Part shown: positions 1 to 9,077 of the stretch, piece by piece
Layout: the number at the start of each line of letters is the position of its first letter
Position numbering within the stretch: the stretch's first letter is position 1
Assembly (NCBI GenBank): GCA_030455605.1
Contig: JAKDPD010000007.1
Location: 1 to 63,133 of the forward strand
Direction of reading: 5' to 3'
DNA length: 63,133 nucleotides
Source of the DNA: Lactobacillus sp.
GTDB taxonomy: Bacteria; Bacillota; Bacilli; Lactobacillales; Lactobacillaceae
Program-made: the position numbers and the translations under genes
The notes under the pieces: model-generated
Seen by the model: the letters and a program-made list of their open reading frames with translations, nothing else
The model's database searches: none
Told to the model about the DNA's origin: nothing

Positions 1-42
1 CGCCTAAGATATAGCATATATGGAAAGAAGAGGAAATTTAAT

Positions 43-1842
43 ATGAATATTCCAAAAAGAAGTGAAGTCCCAGTGGCTTTAACCTGGGATTTAAGTCGGA
101 TTTTTAAGACGGATACTGCTTGGGAGGAAGAATTCGAAGCAGTTAAAACTGCCATGGCCGCGTTGCCTGCCTTAAAAGGACAATTGACTGCTAGTGCCAC
201 TGAGCTCCTAAGCGGGATAAGCCAAATTTTGGATGTCCGGCGCCGCGTTGAAAAGCTCTACGTCTATGCCAGTCACGCCAGTGATGTTGATACTGGCAAC
301 ACCCACTACTTAGCTTATACGAGTCGGGCCCAAAGTCTTGCCAATAAATTTGACGCTGCGACAGCATTTGTAGATTCCGAAATTCTAAACCTGCCACAGG
401 AACAACTCGCTAATTTTATGACCACTGAGCCTAAATTACACGCTTACGATCACTGGTTCGATGAGATTATGGCAAGAAAGCCCCATACTTTATCGGCTGA
501 ACAAGAAAAATTGATTGCGGCCGCACAAGACGCTATGGGTAGTTCTGAGAACACTTTTAACGTACTCACCAATTCAGATATGAAATATGGCTATGTCCAA
601 GATGAACAAGGCGAAATGGTTCAACTCTCTGATGGTCTCTACTCGCTGCTCATTCAATCACAGGATCGGAAAGTTCGTAAAAATGCCTTCGATGTCATGT
701 ATGCCAGCTACGATCAATTTGAAAATTCACTTGCCAGCACCTTGGCCGGGGTCGTTAAAAAACACAATTACCTCGCAGAAGCGCATCACTTCAAGAATGC
801 CCGTGATGCTGCCTTGTTTGCAAGCGGTGTGCCAACTAAAGTTTATGACACCCTGTTTACCGAAGTGAATCACCACCTTGATTTACTCCACCGCTATGTT
901 GGCCTGCGTAAACGAATTCTAGGCCTTAAAGACTTACAAATGTGGGATCTCTATGTTCCCTTAACCGGTAAACCGTCGCTATCTTACACTTTTGAAGAAG
1001 CTACTAAGACTGCTAAAAAGGCGCTAGCGCCACTTGGCAAGGATTACCTCAAACATGTGGATGAAATTTTTAACCATCGGATGATTGATGTGGTTGAATC
1101 GCAAAACAAGGTCACTGGTGCCTATTCTGGAGGTACCTACGATACGGATCCTTACGAACTCCTCAATTGGGAAGATAATGTCGATTCACTCTACACTCTC
1201 GTCCATGAAACGGGCCATTCCGTTCATAGCTTTTACACCCGTCATACCCAACCTTACGTTTATGGTGAATATCCGATTTTTGTTGCCGAAATTGCATCGA
1301 CCACAAATGAAAATATTTTAACCGAATATTTCTTGGATCATATCACTGACCCGAAGACACGAGCCTTTATTTTAAATTACTATCTAGACTCTTTCAAGGG
1401 CACGTTATATCGCCAAACGCAATTTGCCGAATTTGAACAATTTATTCATGAAACTGACGCGAAGGGCGAAGCCCTCACCGCTGACCGCTTGAATGACTTC
1501 TATGGCAAGCTGAATGCGCGCTACTATGGTGATAGTGTTGAGCCTGGCGGCGAAATTGCCAAAGAATGGTCACGGATTCCGCATTTCTATTACGATTTCT
1601 ACGTCTACCAATATGCCACTGGCTTTGCAGCGGCGACGGCACTTGCTAATAAGGTCGTCCATGGCACTGATGCCGACCGCGAAGCTTACCTTGGCTTTTT
1701 AAAAGCAGGTTCAAGTGCTTACCCAGCTGACATCATGAATCGCGCTGGCGTTGATATGACGCAAGCTGATTATTTAGAAGATGCCTTCAAGACTTTTGAA
1801 CGGCGACTTGATGAATTTGATAGTTTAATCGGCCAATTCTAG
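43..1842 (+). CDS. pepF: Oligoendopeptidase F (M3 family)
   Basis: This is a cytoplasmic zinc metallopeptidase that cleaves medium-length peptides of roughly 7-17 residues and works downstream of oligopeptide uptake. The 599-residue length is typical of PepF. The M3 zinc motif HETGH is visible near residue 388 (LVHETGHSVHS), and the C-terminal half carries the family-typical FYVYQYATGFAAA stretch. The start follows an AGAGGAA ribosome binding site. It stands alone on the plus strand and ends before a bidirectional terminator shared with the convergent metal ABC genes. It appears intact. Confidence 0.96.
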   Translation: MNIPKRSEVPVALTWDLSRIFKTDTAWEEEFEAVKTAMAALPALKGQLTASATELLSGISQILDVRRRVEKLYVYASHASDVDTGNTHYLAYTSRAQSLANKFDAATAFVDSEILNLPQEQLANFMTTEPKLHAYDHWFDEIMARKPHTLSAEQEKLIAAAQDAMGSSENTFNVLTNSDMKYGYVQDEQGEMVQLSDGLYSLLIQSQDRKVRKNAFDVMYASYDQFENSLASTLAGVVKKHNYLAEAHHFKNARDAALFASGVPTKVYDTLFTEVNHHLDLLHRYVGLRKRILGLKDLQMWDLYVPLTGKPSLSYTFEEATKTAKKALAPLGKDYLKHVDEIFNHRMIDVVESQNKVTGAYSGGTYDTDPYELLNWEDNVDSLYTLVHETGHSVHSFYTRHTQPYVYGEYPIFVAEIASTTNENILTEYFLDHITDPKTRAFILNYYLDSFKGTLYRQTQFAEFEQFIHETDAKGEALTADRLNDFYGKLNARYYGDSVEPGGEIAKEWSRIPHFYYDFYVYQYATGFAAATALANKVVHGTDADREAYLGFLKAGSSAYPADIMNRAGVDMTQADYLEDAFKTFERRLDEFDSLIGQF

Positions 1843-1931
1843 TGCTTTTATTCACAAGTTCAGCTCTAGCCCTTGCAAAATTCCCGAAATAATCATATAA
1901 TTGATATAGAAATTAAAGTTTCTCACATCAC

Positions 1932-1962
1932 AAAAAGCTACTTCAACTGAAGTAGCTTTTTT
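1932..1962. terminator. Bidirectional rho-independent terminator
   Basis: A perfect hairpin (AAAAAGCTACTTCA / TGAAGTAGCTTTTT) with A and T runs on both sides lies between convergent pepF and the metal permease gene. It can terminate both transcripts. Confidence 0.9.
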
Positions 1963-1981
1963 GTCGCTTGAATTAATCAAG

Positions 1982-2773
1982 CTACTTTCGAATCGCATGA
2001 ATGAGGTAGGCAACGAGATAAATGGCTACTTCGATTACCGCAATGAAGAAAGTTACTGGCCAATTTGTAATAAAGCCTAAATATAAACCCGCCCAAACGC
2101 CAATCAGTGCAAACAGCACTGACCAGCATGCCATCGCGCAGATACTACGTCCAATATAGCGCGCGGTTGACGCTGGGAGCGTTAATAGAATAAAGACTAA
2201 CAGTGAACCCACAATCTGCGAGCCAATCGAGACTGACATTGCTAAGGCAACTAAGAATACAATGCCGACAAAGCCAGTCTTAAGTCCAGTTGCGACAGCA
2301 CCGATGTGATCAAAAGAATCAAAATTGAGTGGCCGAGCAACTGCCAATAGCATAAGTAATACGACGAGCGACAGTGTAATCAGTTGAATCACATCTTGCT
2401 GGTCAACGCCGACAATACTACCAAATAAAATGTTCGTGGCATACCGACTGTTTGAACCAGAAATAGCTAAAAACAAGACCCCCATCCCAATAAATAAAGC
2501 TGAAATGGCACTAATAGACGATTCCTTCTGATCTGTATGCAAGGACAACTCACCGACACTAATTGAGCCTAATAAAGTAAAGAGTAGCATCCCCCATAGC
2601 GGTGAGATTCCGATAAAAACAGCAAAGGCTGCACCGGCAAAGCCAATTTCTGATAACGTATGCGCTAAGAAACTAAATGAACGCGCAACCACATAAACGC
2701 CGACAATCCCGCACGTTACCGCAATGAATGTACTGGCTAAAAAGGCATACCGCATAAATTCAAATTGAAACAT
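1982..2773 (-). CDS. Metal ABC transporter permease (ZnuB/MntB family)
   Basis: This 263-residue integral membrane protein has about eight hydrophobic segments and matches the ABC-3 permease family that imports Zn2+ or Mn2+. The N-terminal pattern FLAHTLSEIGFAGAAFA is typical of the family. Its ATG overlaps the stop codon of the upstream ATPase gene by one base (TAATG), so the two are translationally coupled. No substrate-binding lipoprotein is adjacent, so the metal cannot be assigned from context; the binding protein must lie elsewhere. Zinc (Adc/Znu) or manganese (Mnt/Sit) are both possible. Confidence 0.88.
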   Translation of the reverse strand: MFQFEFMRYAFLASTFIAVTCGIVGVYVVARSFSFLAHTLSEIGFAGAAFAVFIGISPLWGMLLFTLLGSISVGELSLHTDQKESSISAISALFIGMGVLFLAISGSNSRYATNILFGSIVGVDQQDVIQLITLSLVVLLMLLAVARPLNFDSFDHIGAVATGLKTGFVGIVFLVALAMSVSIGSQIVGSLLVFILLTLPASTARYIGRSICAMACWSVLFALIGVWAGLYLGFITNWPVTFFIAVIEVAIYLVAYLIHAIRK

Positions 2774-3441
2774 TACTCATACACCTCCGTGAACGTGGCC
2801 ATTTTGCCTTGCGTTAACTGCCCGCGATTCAAATATAGATATTCCTTCATATATTTCTTGGCTAAAGGAACATCATGCGTCACAAACAGCACGGTCATTT
2901 GATGTTTTTCGTTGAGGTGCTTGATGAGACCCATGAGCTCTTCTTTAGCTGCCGGATCTAGACTGGCAGTTGCTTCATCTAAAATAATCATATTGGGCTT
3001 ATCTAATAAGGCCTGCGCCAAATAAGCGCGTTGCTTTTGCCCACCGGAAGCTTCCCCCATGCGAATATGCTGGATTGAATCTAAATGTGTCTCGATTAAT
3101 TCATGATTTACTTCCGCTTTAAATTCTGCACTTTTAAAGAGTGGCCCATTCAATTCCATGAAGGATCGAATGGATAACGGATATTCAGCATCAAGGTTGC
3201 GAAATTGTGGCACATAGCCCAATTTTATGCCCGGTGCAAAGGTATAACTACCCGCTGTAGCCGGTAGCATCCCCATCAAAATACTAATAAGAGTCGTTTT
3301 TCCAGTGCCATTAGGCCCGAGTAAGGCGGTCATGGATCCCTGTTTAAGTTCAAAGTTTAAGTCATGAAAAACGGTTTTTGCATCGAATTTCATCGTAAGG
3401 GCAGTCACTGTGACTGCATTTTGCGTTATTGTCTGATTCAC
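2773..3441 (-). CDS. Metal ABC transporter ATP-binding protein
   Basis: This is the 222-residue nucleotide-binding subunit of a Zn/Mn-type ABC importer. Walker A (GPNGTGKTT) is near residues 42-50, the signature motif appears as ASGGQKQR, Walker B is MIILDEATASLD and the H-loop is VTHD. It is the first gene of a two-gene operon with the overlapping permease. The expected third component, a metal-binding lipoprotein, is missing locally. Its promoter probably lies in the 80-base gap upstream. Confidence 0.9.
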   Translation of the reverse strand: MNQTITQNAVTVTALTMKFDAKTVFHDLNFELKQGSMTALLGPNGTGKTTLISILMGMLPATAGSYTFAPGIKLGYVPQFRNLDAEYPLSIRSFMELNGPLFKSAEFKAEVNHELIETHLDSIQHIRMGEASGGQKQRAYLAQALLDKPNMIILDEATASLDPAAKEELMGLIKHLNEKHQMTVLFVTHDVPLAKKYMKEYLYLNRGQLTQGKMATFTEVYE

Positions 3442-3467
3442 GTTATATTGCCCCTTTCATAAATCTT

Positions 3468-3506
3468 ACAAGTATATCATATCAAGGCAATCTAAAACAA
3501 GCGGAA
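3468..3506 (-). promoter_or_regulatory. Probable promoter of the metal ABC operon
   Basis: Reading the minus strand, TTGTTT and TATACT are separated by 18 bases upstream of the ATPase start. The spacer holds TTTAGATTGCCTTGA, which loosely recalls DtxR/MntR-type operators, but no convincing AdcR or MntR palindrome is present. Confidence 0.45.
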
Positions 3507-3521
3507 GTAAAAACCGCCACT

Positions 3522-5783
3522 TTATGCTTTAGTCATAGCTGCTTTAAAAGCCGCACCAGTCCGTGACTGTGGACAATTAAGGGCATCCTTAGGCAGACCA
3601 GCAAAGCAAATTTTGCCACCATACTTGCCCGCATCTGGCCCTAAATCGATTAAGTAATCAGCTTGTGCTAGTACGCGTAAGTTGTGTTCAATTAAAACAA
3701 GGGTATTGCCTTGATCAGCTAACCGATTGAATAACACTAAGAGACTATCAATATCATGCAAATGGAGTCCGGTCGTTGGCTCATCTAAGAAATAGTATTG
3801 GCCTTGGTGATTAAGTTCCAATGCTAAGCGTACCCGTTGCCGCTCGCCACCAGATAACGTGGTCATTGATTGACTTAACGTCAAATATCCCAGCCCTACT
3901 TCCACCAAGTAACGCAATTTAGTTGCAATCTTGGGTTGATCCGCAAAGAACGTTAAGGCAGCAGTAATCGGCAACGTTAACACCTCATGGATATTTTTAT
4001 GATGATATTGATAGGAAAGTGCTTGAGCACAATAACGCTGACCATGACACAGTTCACAAACCTGTACCACCGGATCCATAAAGGCCATATTGGTAATCGT
4101 CACGCCCTTGCCCTTACAACGCGGGCAAGCTCCCTTGCCGTTATAACTAAAGAGCTGAGTTGAGACGCCATTGGCATGACCAAATAACTGCCGAATCGGA
4201 TCTAAGATTTTAAGATAAGTGGCTGGCGTTGAGCGAATCGTCACATTACCAGCTTGTTGGCTCAAATCAATATAAGGAACTGTCAAATGCGCTTTAATCG
4301 CATCAACTAGCGTGCTTTTCCCGGACCCGGCTGGTCCTGAAACAGCCGTCAAAACCCCACTCGGAAGCTTAACACTAACATCATGTAAATTATGTTGCTG
4401 CACATGTTGCAAGCTTAGCCAACCAGTTGGTTGTCGCACCGGTTTAAACTGTAGCGGCGTTCGTAACGCTTGGCCGGTTAAAGTATCAGATGCTAGTAAT
4501 TGCGCATATGTCCCCGTAAACGTCACTTGGCCGCCAGCTTGGCCAGCTGCTGGGCCCATTTCGACCACCCAATCAGCCATGGCAATCATAGCCGGATTAT
4601 GATCGACCACAATAATCGTATTGCCATGTTGCTGCAAACGGATGAGCGCCCGACGAATTAACTGTAAATCATGTGGATGCAAACCCACACTGGGTTCATC
4701 CAGAATATATACTAGGTCTGACAACGAACTCGTCAGATACTTAGCTAACTTAATGCGCTGAGTCTCACCGCCAGAAAGGGTATCGGTGGCCCGGTCTAGT
4801 GATAAATAACCTAATCTAATATCAATGAGTGACTGAACTTTTAATTGTAATTCACGAATAACTGAAGCAGCTAGTGGCGCCTTAATTGCCCCTAAGAAAG
4901 CCTGCAATTTAATCAAATCTAACGCACTAACTTGTGCGATATTTTGCTGGTTAATTTGACTCGTTAGGATCTTTGCTTGTAATCTGGCCCCATGACACAG
5001 CGGACACACTTCCCGCTTAACAACTTCACGAATCGCTGCTTGATGGTGCTTACCTTCCGCACTGTAAACCATTGAACGCATAATTCGTGGCACTAAGCCT
5101 TCATACAATTGTGTTTTACCCCACCACGCAGGTGGATTTTTCAATTTCTGCTGCGGGGCATGCATTAACAGCTCATATTCAGCTGGGGTATAATCCGTAA
5201 TTTTTTTGTCAGGATCAAATAACCCGGCTCTAGCATAACGTTTCCAGCGCCAAGTCCCCGGCGCAAAACTCACAAAGTGAATGGCCCCCTCATTCAATGA
5301 TTGCTGTTTGTTAATGATGTCCGTTTCATTAATAACATCCACATACCCAAGCCCTTGGCATTTAGGACACATGCCTTGCGGCAAATTAAACGAAAAGCTA
5401 TCCGAATAACCAACCCAAGGCTGACCAATCCGTGAAAACAATAACCGGAGCAAAGAGTAAATCCCCGTATAAGTCGCTAACGTTGAACGCGCATTTTGCC
5501 CCACTGGTTTTTGTTCTACCACAATTGCGACCGGCAAATGATCAATGCGGTCGACTTCTGGTTGACCAAATTTAGGTAAATATTGTTGCGTAAAACTAGG
5601 AAAGGTTTCATTTAATTCCCGTCTCGAAGTCGCAGCTAAGGTATCAAAAATAAGCGACGACTTGCCCGAACCTGATAAGCCCGTCACAACGGTAATTTGG
5701 TACTTCGGGAGCTTTAAATTGACATGTTGTAAATTGTTCTGCTGGGCATTCTTAATTTCAATATAGTCGGCTGACTTCATCAT
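3522..5783 (-). CDS. UvrA-like ABC ATPase (class II, drug-resistance type)
   Basis: This 753-residue paralogue of excinuclease subunit A is much shorter than housekeeping UvrA (about 940-950) because the UvrB-binding insertion is missing. Two ABC modules are visible: Walker A GLSGSGKSS near residue 36 and GPAGSGKS in the second half, with signatures LSGGETQR and LSGGERQR. Zinc-finger cysteines occur as CPKC, CPLC, and CPRC paired with CELC. Family knowledge links such proteins (UvrA2, DrrC) to removing intercalating drugs from DNA or to damage tolerance. It is followed on the plus-coordinate side by a DUF2075 gene 17 bases away, so the two are probably co-transcribed with the DUF2075 gene first. 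Confidence 0.88.
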   Translation of the reverse strand: MMKSADYIEIKNAQQNNLQHVNLKLPKYQITVVTGLSGSGKSSLIFDTLAATSRRELNETFPSFTQQYLPKFGQPEVDRIDHLPVAIVVEQKPVGQNARSTLATYTGIYSLLRLLFSRIGQPWVGYSDSFSFNLPQGMCPKCQGLGYVDVINETDIINKQQSLNEGAIHFVSFAPGTWRWKRYARAGLFDPDKKITDYTPAEYELLMHAPQQKLKNPPAWWGKTQLYEGLVPRIMRSMVYSAEGKHHQAAIREVVKREVCPLCHGARLQAKILTSQINQQNIAQVSALDLIKLQAFLGAIKAPLAASVIRELQLKVQSLIDIRLGYLSLDRATDTLSGGETQRIKLAKYLTSSLSDLVYILDEPSVGLHPHDLQLIRRALIRLQQHGNTIIVVDHNPAMIAMADWVVEMGPAAGQAGGQVTFTGTYAQLLASDTLTGQALRTPLQFKPVRQPTGWLSLQHVQQHNLHDVSVKLPSGVLTAVSGPAGSGKSTLVDAIKAHLTVPYIDLSQQAGNVTIRSTPATYLKILDPIRQLFGHANGVSTQLFSYNGKGACPRCKGKGVTITNMAFMDPVVQVCELCHGQRYCAQALSYQYHHKNIHEVLTLPITAALTFFADQPKIATKLRYLVEVGLGYLTLSQSMTTLSGGERQRVRLALELNHQGQYYFLDEPTTGLHLHDIDSLLVLFNRLADQGNTLVLIEHNLRVLAQADYLIDLGPDAGKYGGKICFAGLPKDALNCPQSRTGAAFKAAMTKA

Positions 5784-5800
5784 TAATGGTCCTCCTCGCG

Positions 5801-7000
5801 CTACTGTGCTAGTTTTAATAATTGGGCTTCTAAGGCTGGATCGACGGCATATAGTCCCAAGCCTAAACGCCCGCGTTTGAGTAAAATATTCAGCACATGT
5901 TTCACCAAAGCCAATTGCGCCTGTGGTAAGCTAGCTAAATCGTGCTGTTTTCGCTGTCTAAAAGCCGTCTGATCCTCAAATTTTTCTGGTAATAATTCAA
6001 TTTGGTGCGTTTTGAGTGAATAAGTAACACTAGGACCCAAAATAACTCCGGCATAATTAAGATCAAACCCCTGAATCGTATAAATCGAACCCACTTCATT
6101 AATGGTTTGAGGTTGACTCGCCCACGGTCGGTCCGCACGATTATAGCGATCCCACGGTAAACGTAAGGTCCCAGCCGTCACATACCAAGGCTGAGCAGTA
6201 TAAACTCGAAAGGGAAAATCGGTCGTGGCTAACACCCGTGATAACCCACTTTGACGATCATGGCGCTTAACCCAATAAAAGAGTGGCTGCCCATCATCAA
6301 AGACGCGCAATTCATAGCCCCGCGTCTGCGGGAATGGTTGCAAATGACCAGCCACAAATTGATCCACCCACGTCGTCACCTGTTCAACTGCCATGCGCAA
6401 TTGCTGATGCAGCTGCGCCACTTTCACCGTTTTGCCGGCCAATAACTGGGCTACCCGCTCACGTGACCAACAACTTTTTAATTTCACTACCTGATTAAAA
6501 TCAAGCACTAACACCAATACCTGAGCCAATTTCAAAAGTTCAGCTAGCTGATTATCGCCATTAAAGTGATTAAATGGATCCGATTGACTCAAGAGCAGTT
6601 GCGCCTCATCGACAAATACCACATCGGCATGTTGCCCCTTTTTCTGGTAACGATTAATAAACGGGGTGGGCTTTTCAAATCGATTCTTATGTAAAAATGG
6701 ATTTTGTCCTGCAAGTTCCCGATAAATTTTGAGCATCTCATTATGATTGACTAATAAATGATTATCGGTCTGACTAAACGGACTTGTCTGATTTCCAGCT
6801 TGTTGCTCGAGCTCGGTAAAAATTGTATTAAGCACCGCACTTTTACCGGAACCAGCATCCCCACTAATCATAAAAACTGCTGGTTGAGCATCATGAAGAT
6901 GATCGTGGATAAAAGTAAAAACAGCTTGCTTAAGCTGCACTTGTTCAGGCGTTAGTTCCTGCGTTGTTGGTAAAGCAAAAGTTGAAGCGGATAATAACAC
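5801..7000 (-). CDS. DUF2075-type P-loop ATPase
   Basis: This protein of about 399 residues has an N-terminal Walker A (ISGDAGSGKSAVL) and a Walker B-like VVFVDEAQLLL, as in the DUF2075 group of helicase-like ATPases. An open frame runs further upstream to 7075. I chose the GTG at 7000 because AGGAGG at 7007-7012 lies six bases before it, while the extra N-terminal codons contain the ribosome binding site itself. It precedes the UvrA-like gene in the same operon. Function is unknown; a nucleic-acid-related role fits the partner. No nuclease domain is evident. Confidence 0.8.
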   Translation of the reverse strand: MLLSASTFALPTTQELTPEQVQLKQAVFTFIHDHLHDAQPAVFMISGDAGSGKSAVLNTIFTELEQQAGNQTSPFSQTDNHLLVNHNEMLKIYRELAGQNPFLHKNRFEKPTPFINRYQKKGQHADVVFVDEAQLLLSQSDPFNHFNGDNQLAELLKLAQVLVLVLDFNQVVKLKSCWSRERVAQLLAGKTVKVAQLHQQLRMAVEQVTTWVDQFVAGHLQPFPQTRGYELRVFDDGQPLFYWVKRHDRQSGLSRVLATTDFPFRVYTAQPWYVTAGTLRLPWDRYNRADRPWASQPQTINEVGSIYTIQGFDLNYAGVILGPSVTYSLKTHQIELLPEKFEDQTAFRQRKQHDLASLPQAQLALVKHVLNILLKRGRLGLGLYAVDPALEAQLLKLAQ

Positions 7001-7075
7001 CACAAACCTCCTAAAAAGTTTTTTTACCTTTATCATACCATGCTCAAACAAGCTAAGCTGATTACTGCATTGCAA

Positions 7076-7112
7076 ACAAAAAAGCTATCACAATCAAGTG
7101 ATAGCTTTTTTC
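7076..7112. terminator. Bidirectional terminator downstream of fruA
   Basis: The hairpin AAAAAAGCTATCAC / GTGATAGCTTTTTT lies between the fruA stop codon and the upstream region of the DUF2075 gene. On the minus strand it terminates the fructose operon. Confidence 0.88.
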
Positions 7113-7118
7113 ATAAAA

Positions 7119-9059
7119 TTACTTAGTCGTTGTGACTGGCTTCTTCCAGAAACCAAGCACGACAGCAGCAATGATGGAACCAATCAACGTAGCCAAGAAG
7201 AAGAGGGCAATGTGATTAGATAATGGTGAAACCCATAAGCCGCCATGAGGAGCTGGTACTTGAATGCCCCAAAGGCCAACCAAAGCACCACCAATCCCAG
7301 CGCCTAAAATACATGAAGGTAACACGTGAGCTGGATCAGCTGCAGCAAAAGGAATGGCACCTTCAGTAATGAAGGAGAAGCCTAATACCCAGTTAGAAAT
7401 ACCAGCGTGTTGTTCAGCATCTGTAAACTTGTTCTTAAAGAAGGCGGTTGCCATGGCAGTAGCAAATGGTGGCACCATCCCACCAACCATGACAGCAGCC
7501 ATTAAAACAGCTGCAGTACCGGAATGTGGGTTATTAGCAAAGGCACCAGAAGCGAAGACATAAGCCGCCTTATTGAAAGGGCCACCCATATCAATTGACA
7601 TCATGGCAGCTAAAATCGTGGTTAAGACTGCTAAGTTAGCACCAGACATACCATTTAAGAAGCTCGTAATCGCCGCATTAATCCCACTAAAGATTGGATT
7701 AACCGCAAAGTACATAATCGCTGCAATGAAGAGTAAACCCAAGATTGGGTAAAGCAGCATTGGCTTCATCCCTTCAACTGACTTCGGCAATTTGGCAAAG
7801 ACACGCTTCAAGCCAACCATCAAGTAACCAGCAATGAACCCGGAAACCAGACCACCTAAGAAACCAGCTGGTGATTTAGCATTGGCAAACATATTGGCAG
7901 TGTAAGCACCACCGTAAGCACCCGCATAAACAGTGGCCATAAAGCCGCCCACAAACCCAGGCATGAGGGCTGGCAAATCACCAATTGATTCGGCAATATA
8001 AGCGGATAAGACTGGCACCATGAAGGCAAAGGACATATTCCCAGCATTATTGAGGAAAACAAACGCTGGTGATTGTGGACCACCTGCATAGCGTTCGATA
8101 ATGAAGGAAATAGCCATCAAAATCCCACCACCAATGACGAATGGTAACATATGGGAAATCCCGTTCATCAAGTGTTTATAAATTGCTGACCAACCACTTA
8201 AACTAGTCTCAGAACTGCTAGTATTAGCTTCGGTCGTATGATAAACGCCTGCCTTGCCATCCACAACTTCCTTGATCAACTTTTCAGGTTCATTAATACC
8301 AGCCACAACAGGATGGTTCGTTAAAGCTTTGCCATCAAAACGTGGCATGTCAACTTTCTTATCGGAAGCGATGACCACCCCGATTGAACGCTTAATCTCA
8401 TCAGCCGTTAAACGATGCTTAACACCTTCAGATCCATTGGTTTCAATCCGGACATCAACGCCTAATTTATCACCAGCCTTAATTAAAGCTTCCTCGGCCA
8501 TATAGGTATGGGCAATCCCATTGATACAAGCAGTAACCCCAACAATTAATGGGCGCTTATGATCAGTTGCTTGTGGTTTCGGCTTTTGATCAGCCGCATC
8601 TTTAGCTTGCTCGGCAGCTTCAAATAATGCTAAGACTTCGCTTGGCTTCGTTGCCTGCTTCAACTGTTCAACTAAATCAGGATTAATCAATAAGCTAGCT
8701 AATTTCGATAAAGCTTCCAAGTGGGTATTATCAGCACCAGCAGGTGCAGTAATCATGAAGAAGAGATGAACTGGTTGACCATCTAACGCATCAAAGTCAA
8801 CACCAGCAGTACTCTTGGCAAATAATACCCGAGCCTTAGTAATGCTCTTATTACGCGCATGTGGCATTGCAATCCCGCCACCAATACCAGTGGTACTCTC
8901 ATGTTCACGGTCCCAAATTGACTTCACAAAAGCTATCTGATCGTTAACAACACCGGTTTTAACTTCAAGTGCTGCCATTTCATCAATCGCAGCCTTTTTA
9001 TTGGTAGCCTTTAGGTCCATAATCATGGACTCTTCAGCTAAAATATCTTTAATCTTCAT
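7119..9059 (-). CDS. fruA: PTS fructose transporter, fused EIIA-EIIB-EIIC
   Basis: This 646-residue membrane protein imports fructose and phosphorylates it to fructose 1-phosphate. Domain order is EIIA (about residues 1-150, phospho-histidine in GIAMPHARN), EIIB (about 170-270, phospho-cysteine in TACINGIAHTYMAEEAL) and EIIC (about 295-640, multiple membrane segments with the conserved MSIDMGGPFNKAAY and FITEGAIPFAAADP patterns). The EIIB cysteine context is ACINGIAH rather than the commoner ACPTGIAH, but the nucleophile is retained. It is the last gene of fruR-fruK-fruA, with 18 bases separating it from fruK. Confidence 0.96.
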   Translation of the reverse strand: MKIKDILAEESMIMDLKATNKKAAIDEMAALEVKTGVVNDQIAFVKSIWDREHESTTGIGGGIAMPHARNKSITKARVLFAKSTAGVDFDALDGQPVHLFFMITAPAGADNTHLEALSKLASLLINPDLVEQLKQATKPSEVLALFEAAEQAKDAADQKPKPQATDHKRPLIVGVTACINGIAHTYMAEEALIKAGDKLGVDVRIETNGSEGVKHRLTADEIKRSIGVVIASDKKVDMPRFDGKALTNHPVVAGINEPEKLIKEVVDGKAGVYHTTEANTSSSETSLSGWSAIYKHLMNGISHMLPFVIGGGILMAISFIIERYAGGPQSPAFVFLNNAGNMSFAFMVPVLSAYIAESIGDLPALMPGFVGGFMATVYAGAYGGAYTANMFANAKSPAGFLGGLVSGFIAGYLMVGLKRVFAKLPKSVEGMKPMLLYPILGLLFIAAIMYFAVNPIFSGINAAITSFLNGMSGANLAVLTTILAAMMSIDMGGPFNKAAYVFASGAFANNPHSGTAAVLMAAVMVGGMVPPFATAMATAFFKNKFTDAEQHAGISNWVLGFSFITEGAIPFAAADPAHVLPSCILGAGIGGALVGLWGIQVPAPHGGLWVSPLSNHIALFFLATLIGSIIAAVVLGFWKKPVTTTK

Positions 9060-9077
9060 TGTTTGCTCCCTTCCAAT

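Noticed and set aside
7001-7075. N-terminal extension of the DUF2075 protein
   Set aside because: The extra codons contain the AGGAGG ribosome binding site of the GTG at 7000 and show no family similarity.
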